From: Micromonospora halophytica
GTDB lineage: Bacteria; Actinomycetota; Actinomycetes; Mycobacteriales; Micromonosporaceae
Direction of reading: 5' to 3'
Length of the DNA: 64,000 nucleotides
NCBI RefSeq assembly: GCF_900090245.1
Contig: NZ_FMDN01000006.1
Location: forward strand, 226,274 to 290,273
How positions within the stretch are numbered: position 1 is the first letter of the stretch; each line of letters opens with the position of its first letter. Below are positions 55,717-62,926 of this stretch, one piece after another. The position numbers and the translations under genes were made by a program. The notes below the pieces were generated by a model that had not been told where the DNA came from, did no database searches, and was given only the letters and a program-made list of their open reading frames with translations.

Positions 55717-56523
55717 CTAGAGGTCGAAGAAGTCCAGGTAGGAGTCCAGTTGGTGGGCGAGCATCGGCTCGCCGGGGTGGGTGGCCAGGCCCCGCCCGCC
55801 GGCCGCCCGCAACAGCGCCGTCTCCGCCGGCTGCATGATGATGTCGGCCACCACGGCGTGCGCCGGCAGCCCGGTGACCGGGAACGGCAGCGGGTCGTCG
55901 GGCCGCAGCCCCAGCGGCGTCGCGTTCACCACGACGTCGAGGCCGGCCAGCTGCGGCCCGGTCGCGGCGGTGACCCGACCCGGGTACGCGTCGGCCAGCC
56001 GCCGCCGCAGCGTGTCGAGCCGGCTCGGATCGGTGTCGACCAGGCGCAACTCGGCCACCTCCGCGTCGAGCAGGGCGACCGCGATGGCGCTGCCCGCCCC
56101 GCCCGCACCCACCACGCACACCCGCAACCCCTTCGGGTCGTGCCCGGCCTCGACCAGGCCACGGACGAAACCGTCGCCGTCGAAGGTGTCCGCCGACCAG
56201 GTGCCGTCGGGCTCCCGGCGCAGCGCGTTGACGCTGCCGGCCAAACGCGCGCGGGCGGTGGCCCGGTCGGCGAGGGCCAGGGCGGCCGCCTTGTGCGGCA
56301 CCGTCACGAGGATGCCGTGCAGGTTGGCCACCTGCCGCAGGGCGTGCACCACCGGCGTGACGTCGCCCGGCGCCACCTGCATCGGGACGAGCACGGCGTC
56401 GGTGCCGCGCCGAGCCAGCACGGGGTGGAGCAGGCCCGGGGCCCGCACCTGCGCGATCGGGTCGCCGAGCAGCGCGTACACCCGGGTCGTGCCGCTGATC
56501 GTGGGCTGCGGCGGGACGGTCAC
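55717..56523 (-). CDS. Shikimate dehydrogenase-like enzyme (RifI-type)
   Basis: A 268-residue two-domain NAD(P)-dependent dehydrogenase. The substrate domain starts VYALLGDPIAQVRAPGLLHP, where the usual S-x-S substrate clamp is replaced by Q-V-R-A, and has LVTVPHKAAALALAD with the catalytic Lys. The Rossmann motif is VCVVGAGGAGSAIAVAL, and NATPLGLRPDDPLPF is family-typical. The altered clamp and the surroundings (ROK kinase, dehydroquinase, AHBA synthase) point to the amino- or quinate-acting RifI group rather than housekeeping AroE. GTG start overlaps the upstream stop. Last gene of the minus-strand operon. Confidence 0.83.
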   Translation of the reverse strand: MTVPPQPTISGTTRVYALLGDPIAQVRAPGLLHPVLARRGTDAVLVPMQVAPGDVTPVVHALRQVANLHGILVTVPHKAAALALADRATARARLAGSVNALRREPDGTWSADTFDGDGFVRGLVEAGHDPKGLRVCVVGAGGAGSAIAVALLDAEVAELRLVDTDPSRLDTLRRRLADAYPGRVTAATGPQLAGLDVVVNATPLGLRPDDPLPFPVTGLPAHAVVADIIMQPAETALLRAAGGRGLATHPGEPMLAHQLDSYLDFFDL

Positions 56524-57080
56524 GGCTGGCGCAGCGCGCGCAGCGCACCGCCCCAGGCGACCACCTGGTCGAGCATGCTGGACACCGCCTGCTCCTGATC
56601 GGCGGCGGGGCGGAAGTCACGGAAGTTGACGAAGTCGGTGTGCAGGGAGAGCGCCACCTGGGACCGGACGGCGGCCACCTCCACCTGGGCCAGCACCAGC
56701 CGCAGGTGCTCCGTGGCCCGGGTGCCGCCGTGCACCCCGTAGCTGACCAGACCGGCGGACTTGTTCTGCCACTCCTGGTAGAGGTAGTCGACGGCGTCCT
56801 TGAGCACGCCGGGGATCGAGTGGTTGTACTCGGGCGTGACGAAGACGAACGCGTCCAGGGCGGCGACGGTGCTCGCCCACCGGCGAACCTTCGGCTGGGT
56901 GGACGGGGCCATCGCCGGCGGCAGCGGCGAGTCGAGATGCGGCAGGTCGTGATCGCGCAGGTCGACCAGTTCCGCCGTGGCGTCGGCGCGCTTGGCGGCG
57001 ATGTCGCGTACCCAGCGGGCGACCACGTCGGACTTACGGCCGGGGCGGGTGCTGCCGGCGATGACGCCGATCCTGATCAT
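56520..57080 (-). CDS. NAD(P)H-dependent FMN reductase
   Basis: A 186-residue flavodoxin-like reductase. The FMN phosphate loop is IGVIAGSTRPGRKSDVVARW, and the isoalloxazine loop is FVTPEYNHSIPGVLKDAVDY with the conserved YNHS; YGVHGGTRATEHL ends the core. Members reduce FMN, quinones or azo dyes. Within an AHBA operon it may supply reduced flavin to a monooxygenase or reduce a quinone product. It overlaps both neighbours: its start with the ROK kinase stop (ATGA) and its stop with the dehydrogenase start (GTGA). Confidence 0.9.
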   Translation of the reverse strand: MIRIGVIAGSTRPGRKSDVVARWVRDIAAKRADATAELVDLRDHDLPHLDSPLPPAMAPSTQPKVRRWASTVAALDAFVFVTPEYNHSIPGVLKDAVDYLYQEWQNKSAGLVSYGVHGGTRATEHLRLVLAQVEVAAVRSQVALSLHTDFVNFRDFRPAADQEQAVSSMLDQVVAWGGALRALRQP

Positions 57081-58015
57081 CAGATTTCCTCCACTGCGAT
57101 GCGTTCGGACGTGGTGACGAGATCACGGGCCAGCTGGACGGCGCCGTGCAACGACGACAGGCCGCCGAGGGCGGCGGCGCGCACCGCCGGCGCCGGCCGG
57201 CCAGGGCGGGCCGCCAGGCGGGCCGTGCGCCCGACGAGCGGCACGAAGCCGGGCAGCCCGTCGGCGAAGCCACCGCCCACGATCGCCACCGCCGGGGCCA
57301 GCAGTTCGCCGAGGCTCACCACCGCCGCCGCCAGCGCGGCGCAGCTCGCGTGGACCGCCTCGACCGCCCAGGGCCGGCCGTCGTGCAGCCCGGCCCGCAG
57401 GTCGTCGAAGCTCACCTCGCCGCCCCGGGCGAGGCCCGCCCGGCGGAGGGTGGCCGGACCGGAGGCCACGGACTGCAGGCAGCCGGTACGCCCGCAGTCG
57501 CAGCGTGTGCCGTCGAGGTCGACCACCATGTGCCCGACCTCCGCGGAGACACGGCCCGGGACGAGCCGTCCGTCGAGGACCACGCCGCCACCGACTCCGG
57601 TACCCACTCCCAGGTAGACCACGTCGTCGTGACCGGCGTGGCGGGCCTCGGCCAGCGCGGCCAGGTCGCCGTCGTCGGCGTACGCGGTCCGGCTGTCGGG
57701 GAAGATGCGGCGGCACGCCCCGGCGAGGTCAAGGCCCGTCCAGCTCGGCCGGCCCGGCCAGGTCAGCACCGTGCCGGTGGCGTCGGTGGTCGCCGGCATC
57801 GCGATCCCGACGGCGTGCACCGGCCCCCAGGTGGCGCGCAGCGCGACCACCTCGGCGTCGAGCGCCGCCAGGTCGGCGGCCGGATCAGCTCCCGCCGGCC
57901 AGCGGAACGTCCGTTCGTACGCGGGCCGGCCGGTCGCCTCCGCCCGTAGCGCGACCTTGGTGCCACCGACGTCGACACCCAGCAGACCGACCGGGGCGGC
58001 CCGCGTGGTCGGCAC
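57080..58015 (-). CDS. ROK-family sugar kinase (RifN-like)
   Basis: A 311-residue sugar kinase/ROK protein. The ATP phosphate-1 motif is GLLGVDVGGTKVALRAE, the catalytic Asp is in AYADDGDLAALAEARHAG, followed by YLGVGTGVGGGVVLDG, the zinc motif CDCGRTGCLQSVASG and the late SLGELLAPAVAIVGGGFADG. In rifamycin-type pathways the ROK kinase RifN phosphorylates kanosamine, the first step toward AHBA. The position here, coupled to other AHBA genes, makes that role likely. There is no N-terminal helix-turn-helix, so it is an enzyme, not a repressor. GTG start. Confidence 0.88.
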   Translation of the reverse strand: MPTTRAAPVGLLGVDVGGTKVALRAEATGRPAYERTFRWPAGADPAADLAALDAEVVALRATWGPVHAVGIAMPATTDATGTVLTWPGRPSWTGLDLAGACRRIFPDSRTAYADDGDLAALAEARHAGHDDVVYLGVGTGVGGGVVLDGRLVPGRVSAEVGHMVVDLDGTRCDCGRTGCLQSVASGPATLRRAGLARGGEVSFDDLRAGLHDGRPWAVEAVHASCAALAAAVVSLGELLAPAVAIVGGGFADGLPGFVPLVGRTARLAARPGRPAPAVRAAALGGLSSLHGAVQLARDLVTTSERIAVEEI

Positions 58016-58024
58016 CCCGGACCC

Positions 58025-58378
58025 TCAGCCGTTCACGACGTGCAGGACGGCGAGCGCGCCGGCGGCGACGGCGAACACCACCGGGACGACGGTCACCGGG
58101 ACCGGGTCCTTCGCGCGGGCGTGGTAGACCGCCGCCCCGATCATCAGCAGGGTCAGACCGACCGCCGCGGCGACGCCGATCGGCGTCCAGAGCAGGCCGA
58201 GCAGCAGGCCGACGACGGCGGCGATCTCCAGGCCGCCGATCATCCGGGTGAGGCCGGTGGAGACGCCGAGGTGGGCCATCCGCTCGCGCATCTGCGCCTG
58301 GCCGGTGAGCTTCGGGACGGCCACGGCCAGGATGACCGAGGCGAGGATGAGGGTCAGGACGACGACGGGGATACGCAC
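58025..58378 (-). CDS. DoxX-like membrane protein
   Basis: A 117-residue protein with four hydrophobic helices of the DoxX/DUF4870-like type. It starts VVVLTLILASVILAVAVPKL, has GGLEIAAVVGLLLGLLWTPI with the conserved Glu, and LTLLMIGAAVYHARAKD before the last helix. DoxX proteins are small quinone-linked or redox-partner membrane proteins; here it may assist redox steps on an aminoquinone. GTG start with GAAGGA upstream. It lies 9 bases before the ROK kinase and so within the operon. Confidence 0.82.
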   Translation of the reverse strand: MRIPVVVLTLILASVILAVAVPKLTGQAQMRERMAHLGVSTGLTRMIGGLEIAAVVGLLLGLLWTPIGVAAAVGLTLLMIGAAVYHARAKDPVPVTVVPVVFAVAAGALAVLHVVNG

Positions 58379-58472
58379 ACAGTGTCCTTCGGGTAGTGCC
58401 GGACGATCCGTCGACCGTGCCGGGGCGGGTCCTGCGTCGACCGGACGTCGGCCGTGGTGTGGCCCCGGTCGG

Positions 58473-58904
58473 TCATGCGACGGTGCTGACGAGGGCTCGG
58501 GCGGCCAGCCGGTAGCCCAGCGCGCCGAGCCCGACGATCACGCCGCTGGCCAGCGGGGCGAGCACCGACTCGTGCCGGAAGCTCTCCCGTGCCCAGACGT
58601 TCGACAGGTGGACCTCCATCCACGGGCGGGGGTAGTTCGCCAGCGCGTCCCGCAGGCTCCACCCGGCGATCATCAGGGCGCCGGGGTTGACGATCGCGCC
58701 CACGGTGTCGTAGCTGCTCTGGATCGCGCCGATCAGCGCGCCCTCACAGTCGTGCTGCCGGGCGATCACCCGCCAGCCTCGCGGCGCGACCTCCTCGGCG
58801 ACGGCCCGCTCGATGTCCGCCAGCGTGTCGGTGCCGTAGATCTCCGGCTCTCGCCGTCCGAGGATGCCCAGGTTCGGGCCGTTGAGGAGCAGCACGTCGG
58901 ACAC
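58473..58904 (-). CDS. aroQ: Type II 3-dehydroquinate dehydratase (RifJ-like)
   Basis: A 143-residue dodecamer-type dehydroquinase. Signatures: VLLLNGPNLGILGRREPEIY with the catalytic Arg/Tyr loop, RQHDCEGALIGAIQSSYD, VNPGALMIAGWSLRDAL and MEVHLSNVWARESFRHESVL with the catalytic His and Arg. In the AHBA pathway this enzyme family (RifJ) dehydrates 5-amino-5-deoxy-3-dehydroquinate. The position at the head of the minus-strand AHBA operon, behind one of the two repeat arrays, argues for that special role. GTG start at 58904; 94 bases separate it from doxX. Confidence 0.92.
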   Translation of the reverse strand: MSDVLLLNGPNLGILGRREPEIYGTDTLADIERAVAEEVAPRGWRVIARQHDCEGALIGAIQSSYDTVGAIVNPGALMIAGWSLRDALANYPRPWMEVHLSNVWARESFRHESVLAPLASGVIVGLGALGYRLAARALVSTVA

Positions 58905-59004
58905 GGTTCACCTCGCGCGGGACGGTCCTATCCGGACAGAGGACCGACGACAGTCACCACATTATCGCTTCGGCGCGGCCCGCGGCGGCCGGGCCGCCGG
59001 GGAT

Positions 59005-59032
59005 CTAAGGGGCGCCTAGGGGCCGCTAGGGG
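59005..59032 (+). promoter_or_regulatory. Three-unit AGGGG array, copy 1
   Basis: CTAAGGGG, CTAGGGG and CTAGGGG occur with the AGGGG cores at 59008, 59018 and 59028, exactly 10 bases apart. It lies 101-128 bases upstream of aroQ. The 10-base spacing puts all units on one face of the helix, as for activators that bind direct repeats. Confidence 0.65.
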
Positions 59033-59059
59033 CGCAGGCCCGTGTCGACGCCCGCCGGT

Positions 59060-59212
59060 CGCCTCGTCATCGGCCCAGGTCACATGCGCCACCCCGGACC
59101 GACGCCCGTGCGGCTCCGGCCCACCCAGGCGTTCCATGTCCACCTGCTCACCGGTGACCGACCGCACCACATCCGGCCCCGTGACGAAGATCCGGTCCGC
59201 CCCACTCGTCAC
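59060..59212 (-). pseudogene. Relic of an acyl-CoA carboxylase carboxyltransferase gene
   Basis: The minus strand from 59212 reads SGADRIFVTGPDVVRSVTGE and then LGGPEPHGRRSGVAHVTW, which is the substrate-binding core of biotin-dependent acetyl/propionyl-CoA carboxyltransferases (beta subunits). Both sides lose similarity within a few codons; the expected GPCAGGAVYSPA region upstream is scrambled. The intact gene would be about ten times longer. A remnant of about 50 codons. Confidence 0.7.
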
Positions 59213-59389
59213 CGCGTGCGGACGGCCGCCGTCGTCGGCGGGTACTGCCCCGGCCCGTACCGGCGGCCCCGGCCCGCCACGAGACGCCGGCGGTCGCCGC
59301 AGCGTGTGGGGCGACCCCGGCCGCGGGTGGCGTCGGGTTCCCGCAGTCCTACTACGCCGCCGCCCCGCACGGGCCGGCCAGCCGTCGGA

Positions 59390-59417
59390 CTAAGGGGTGG
59401 GTAGGGGCCGTTAGGGG
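59390..59417 (+). promoter_or_regulatory. Three-unit AGGGG array, copy 2
   Basis: The array has CTAAGGGG, GTAGGGG and TTAGGGG, with AGGGG cores at 59393, 59403 and 59413. It matches copy 1 in 24 of 28 bases and has the same orientation and spacing. It lies 182-209 bases upstream of the AHBA synthase start. Confidence 0.65.
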
Positions 59418-59598
59418 AGGTGAGCGGCCTGCCAGGTCGGTTAGCGTCCATCGCGATGCAGAGCACTCGCCGCGACCGCGGCGACGTCCACCTCGAACCC
59501 GACCGAGCGGCACGGGTCCACCCCGGTGCGCCCGGTGTCGCGGGGACGGCGCGCAGCCGAGGAACCGCTGGTCCTCCTGGATTGGGAAGTGGGAAGTC

Positions 59599-60762
59599 AT
59601 GAGTGGTGAGCCGTCGACGGTGCCGGAGTTCCCCGAGTGGCCGCAGTTCGGTGACGAGGAGCGGACCGGCCTGATCCGCGCCCTCGAGCAGGGCCAGTGG
59701 TGGCGGGTGGGCGGCAGTGAGGTCGACACCTTCGAGGCGGAGTTCGGGGCGTACCACGGCTCGCCGCACGCGCTCGCCGTCACCAACGGCACCCACGCCC
59801 TGGAGGTCGCCCTCGAAGTGCTCGGCGTCGGGCCCGGCACCGAGGTCATCGTCCCGGCCTTCACCTTCATCTCGTCGTCGCTGGCCGCGCAGCGCCTCGG
59901 CGCGGTCGCGGTGCCGGTCGACGTCGACCTGGACACGTACTGCATCGACCCGTCGGCGGTCGCGGCCGCCGTCACCCCGCGGACGAAGGTGATCATGCCG
60001 GTGCACATGGCCGGCCAGTTCGCCGACATGGACGCGCTGGACAAGATCGCCGCCGATGCCGGGGTGGCGCTGCTCCAGGACGCCGCCCACGCGCACGGCG
60101 CGCAGTGGCAGGGCAGGCGGGTGGGCGAACTCGGCTCGGTCGCCGCGTTCAGCTTCCAGAACGGCAAGCTGATGACCGCCGGTGAGGGCGGCGCGGTGCT
60201 CTTCCCCGACGAGGAGCTGCGCGAGCGGGCGTTCCTTGTGCACAGCTGCGGCCGGCCCCGCACCGACCGGGACTACCTGCACCGCACCACCGGCTCCAAC
60301 TTCCGGATGAACGAGTTCACCGCCGCCGTGCTGCGCGCCCAGCTGACCCGGCTGGACGCCCAGATCGCGGTGCGCGAACAGCGCTGGCCGCTGCTGGCGA
60401 GCCTGCTCGCCGAGATCCCCGGCGTGGTGCCGCAGGGCAGCGACGGGCGCGGCGACCGCAACCCGCACTACATGGCGATGTTCCGCGTCCCCGGCATCAC
60501 CGTCGAACGTCGACGCGCCGTGGTCGACGCGCTCATCGCCCGGGGCGTCCCGGCGTTCGTGGCGTTCCGGGCGATCTACCGGTGCGAGGGCTTCTGGGAG
60601 GCCGGCGCGCCCGACGAGACGGTCGAGCAGATCGCCGCCCGCTGCCCGAACGTCGAGCAGATCCACGCCGACTGCGTGTGGCTGCACCACCGCACCCTGC
60701 TCGGCACCGAGCAGCAGATGCACGACATCGCCGCCGTGCTGGCCGACGTCCTCGCCGGATGA
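59599..60762 (+). CDS. rifK: 3-amino-5-hydroxybenzoate (AHBA) synthase
   Basis: A 387-residue PLP enzyme of the DegT/DnrJ/EryC1 aminotransferase family. It matches RifK throughout: EFPEWPQFGDEERTGLIRAL, QGQWWRVGGSEVDTFEAEFG, TNGTHALEVALEVLGVGPGT, PAFTFISSSLAAQRLGAVAV, LLQDAAHAHGAQW and the PLP lysine Lys190 in SFQNGKLMTAGEGGA. RifK-type enzymes aromatise 5-amino-5-deoxy-3-dehydroshikimate to AHBA, and with the oxidoreductase partner also act as a transaminase on UDP-3-keto-glucose. ATG at 59599. It leads a plus-strand operon with rifL and rifM types and overlaps rifL by four bases (ATGA). Confidence 0.95.
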   Translation: MSGEPSTVPEFPEWPQFGDEERTGLIRALEQGQWWRVGGSEVDTFEAEFGAYHGSPHALAVTNGTHALEVALEVLGVGPGTEVIVPAFTFISSSLAAQRLGAVAVPVDVDLDTYCIDPSAVAAAVTPRTKVIMPVHMAGQFADMDALDKIAADAGVALLQDAAHAHGAQWQGRRVGELGSVAAFSFQNGKLMTAGEGGAVLFPDEELRERAFLVHSCGRPRTDRDYLHRTTGSNFRMNEFTAAVLRAQLTRLDAQIAVREQRWPLLASLLAEIPGVVPQGSDGRGDRNPHYMAMFRVPGITVERRRAVVDALIARGVPAFVAFRAIYRCEGFWEAGAPDETVEQIAARCPNVEQIHADCVWLHHRTLLGTEQQMHDIAAVLADVLAG

Positions 60763-61892
60763 CCGCCGTCCCCCCGGCCACCGCGCCCGACCGTCCGGTC
60801 CGGGTCGCGGTGGCCGGCCTCGGGTGGGCCGGCCGCGAGATCTGGCTGCCCCGGCTCGCCGGGCACCCGGCCTTCGAGGTGACCGCCCTGGTCGATCCGC
60901 AGCCGGCCGTGCGGGAGCGGGCCCGCGACACCCACAACGTGCCGTTCGCGTACGCCGACGTTGACGACCTGCCCGCCGGCGCGGCGGACCTCGTGGTCGT
61001 GGCCGTGCCGAACCACCTGCACGCCGCCGTCGCCGCCCGGCTGCTGCGCCGGAGCATGCCGGTCTTCCTGGAGAAGCCGGTCTGCCTGACCTCCGCCGAG
61101 GCGGACCTGCTCGCCGAAGCGGAACGCGTCGGTGGCGCGGTGCTGCTGGCCGGCAGCGCCGCCCGGTGGCGGGCCGACGTCCGGGCGCTGGTCGAGGTGG
61201 CCGCCGAGCTGGGCCCGATCCGGCACGTCGACGTGGCCTGGGTCCGCGCCCGAGGGGTGCCCGACGCGGGCGGCTGGTTCACCCGCCGCGACCTCTCCGG
61301 CGGGGGCGCCCTGGTCGACCTCGGCTGGCACCTGCTCGACACGGCGCTGCCGCTGCTCGGGACCGCTCCGATCACCCACGTCGTCGGCAGCGTCTCCGAC
61401 GACTTCGTCAACGACGACGCCGCCCAGGCCGCCTGGCGCGGCGAGGTCGGGACGGACGGCCGCGTCCGCGGCGACGTCGAGGACACCGCCCGGGGCTTCC
61501 TGCTCACCGCCGACGGCGCGTCCGTCGCGGTGCACGCCTGCTGGGCCTCGCACGAGGCCCGGGACCGCACCACGATCACCGTCCAGGGCGCCGCCGGGTC
61601 GGCGACCCTGCGCTGCACGTTCGGGTTCAGCCCGAACCGGGAGCCGACGCCGGTGCTCACCCGCACCCGCGACGGCGATACCGTCCGGCTGCCGCTGCCC
61701 GCCGAGCCGATCGGCGCCGAGTACGACCGCCAGCTCGACGCCCTGCCGGGGCTGCTCGCCGACCCGGCCAGCCGGGGGGCGGCCGCCGCCGAGGCACGCC
61801 GGACCATCGACGTCATCGAACGGATCTACCACTCCGCCCGGCCCACCGAGCCGGAGCGGCAGCACGCGCTGGCGGGCCATCGCGACCGGTGA
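60759..61892 (+). CDS. rifL: RifL-type oxidoreductase (Gfo/Idh/MocA)
   Basis: A 377-residue NAD-dependent oxidoreductase. The Rossmann site is VRVAVAGLGWAGREIWLPRL, followed by VVAVPNHLHAAVAARLLRRS, the catalytic Lys in VFLEKPVCLTSAEAD and the DLSGGGALVDLGWHLLDTAL segment that carries the second-domain catalytic residues. In AHBA clusters RifL oxidises UDP-glucose to the 3-keto sugar and partners AHBA synthase in making UDP-kanosamine. The overlap of its ATG with the synthase stop supports a joint complex. Confidence 0.92.
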   Translation: MTAVPPATAPDRPVRVAVAGLGWAGREIWLPRLAGHPAFEVTALVDPQPAVRERARDTHNVPFAYADVDDLPAGAADLVVVAVPNHLHAAVAARLLRRSMPVFLEKPVCLTSAEADLLAEAERVGGAVLLAGSAARWRADVRALVEVAAELGPIRHVDVAWVRARGVPDAGGWFTRRDLSGGGALVDLGWHLLDTALPLLGTAPITHVVGSVSDDFVNDDAAQAAWRGEVGTDGRVRGDVEDTARGFLLTADGASVAVHACWASHEARDRTTITVQGAAGSATLRCTFGFSPNREPTPVLTRTRDGDTVRLPLPAEPIGAEYDRQLDALPGLLADPASRGAAAAEARRTIDVIERIYHSARPTEPERQHALAGHRDR

Positions 61893-61929
61893 GAACCACC
61901 GGCGACCTCACTCGCTCCGGGGAGCAGCC

Positions 61930-62625
61930 ATGAGCCATCCACCATCCACTGTCGACGTGTCCCGACCGGTGCCGAGCCGGGGCCCGATCCGCGCGGTCGT
62001 GTTCGATCTCGACGGCGTCGTGGTCGACAGCTCGGACGTCATGCGCGAGGCGTTCAGCATCGCGTACGCCGAGGTGGTGGGGGACGGGCCCGCGCCGTTC
62101 GAGGAGTACAACCGGCACATGGGCCGGTACTTTCCGGACATCATGCGCCTGATGGGCCTGCCGCTGGGGATGGAGGAGCCCTTCGTCCGGGAGAGCTACC
62201 GGATGGCCCACCTGGTGCCGCTCTTCCCCGGCGTCCGGGAGACGCTGCAGACGTTGCGGTCCCGGGGCATCCGGATGGCGATCGCCACCGGCAAGAGTGG
62301 CCCCCGGGCCCGCTCGCTGCTCGACATCCTCGGCGTGCTGGACCTGTTCGACCAGGTGATCGGCTCCGACGAGGTGGCCCGCCCCAAGCCCGCCCCGGAC
62401 ATCGTGCTCCAGGCGCTGGGCCACCTCGACGTGCCGCCGGAGCAGGCGATGATGGTCGGCGACGCGGTCATCGACCTGCTCAGCGGCCGCGAGGCCGGTG
62501 CCACCACGGTCGCCACCACCTGGCACGGCGGTGACGTCACCGCGCTGCTCGCCGCCGGCCCGGACCTGGTCGCGCACGCCCCGACCGATCTGCTCGCCCA
62601 CTGCCCGGCGGCCCTCGTCCCCTGA
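61930..62625 (+). CDS. rifM: RifM-type HAD phosphatase
   Basis: A 231-residue HAD hydrolase. Motif I is AVVFDLDGVVVDSSDVMREA (both Asp kept), the cap region reads YAEVVGDGPAPFEEYNRHMG and PDIMRLMGLPLGMEEPFV, motif II AIATGKSGPRARSL, motif III ARPKPAPDIVLQAL and motif IV MMVGDAVIDLLSGREAGA. The distinctive cap sequence is that of the phosphatase found in AHBA clusters, proposed to release kanosamine from its phosphate or nucleotide precursor. The ATG has GGGGAG upstream and follows rifL by 37 bases. A bidirectional terminator follows. Confidence 0.93.
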   Translation: MSHPPSTVDVSRPVPSRGPIRAVVFDLDGVVVDSSDVMREAFSIAYAEVVGDGPAPFEEYNRHMGRYFPDIMRLMGLPLGMEEPFVRESYRMAHLVPLFPGVRETLQTLRSRGIRMAIATGKSGPRARSLLDILGVLDLFDQVIGSDEVARPKPAPDIVLQALGHLDVPPEQAMMVGDAVIDLLSGREAGATTVATTWHGGDVTALLAAGPDLVAHAPTDLLAHCPAALVP

Positions 62626-62660
62626 CGCGCGCCCGCACCCGGGGCACCATCCACACAAGA

Positions 62661-62698
62661 CTGAAGGCCACCTTCCCGGCTCGGGAGGTGGCCTTCAG
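62661..62698. terminator. Bidirectional terminator hairpin
   Basis: CTGAAGGCCACC (62661-62672) pairs perfectly with GGTGGCCTTCAG (62687-62698), and an inner TCCC/GGGA extends it. It ends the rifK-rifL-rifM transcript and faces the convergent condensation-domain gene. Confidence 0.85.
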
Positions 62699-62877
62699 CC
62701 GTTCCGTGGCAGGGGACGGGGCGCCTTGCCCGTCGTCCGGGGGGCCGGGAGGCGCAGTCCGGCGCGGCCCAGGGGCTGACGGACTTCGTCCTGGTCTGGG
62801 TGGGTGCGTGGACCCGGGCGGTGGGGGAGCGCCGTCGTCCAGCGGCAGCTGCCGGCCGGACAGATCGAGCCGCGCGG

Positions 62878-62920
62878 CTCCCGTCGTGACCGACCGACGA
62901 GCGGTCGGTCACGACGGGAG
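62878..62920 (-). terminator. 19-bp perfect terminator hairpin
   Basis: CTCCCGTCGTGACCGACCG (62878-62896) pairs with CGGTCGGTCACGACGGGAG (62902-62920) around a five-base loop. It lies seven bases after the stop codon of the minus-strand condensation gene and is the strongest hairpin in the window. Confidence 0.85.
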
Positions 62921-62926
62921 AGCTCG

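Larger units (their letters stand above)
58905..59598. other. Divergent control region of the AHBA genes
   Basis: A 694-base region without an intact gene separates the divergent aroQ and AHBA synthase operons. It holds two repeat arrays (59005-59032 and 59390-59417) and a carboxyltransferase relic between them. The plus-strand leader from 59418 to 59598 has no other visible structure. Both AHBA operon promoters must lie here. Confidence 0.6.

Noticed and set aside
58928..59212. A 94-codon minus-strand frame as a real gene
   Set aside because: Only the first 51 codons match carboxyltransferases; the end runs through the repeat array into low-complexity Arg/Pro sequence. It is a relic, not a gene.
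59005..59417. The two AGGGG arrays as a CRISPR or transposon end
   Set aside because: Units are only 10 bases, without spacers, and there is no transposase or inverted arrangement; a protein-binding array fits better.
59209..60723. A 504-codon minus-strand open frame opposite AHBA synthase
   Set aside because: It is the complement shadow of a highly conserved enzyme gene and has no recognisable domain.
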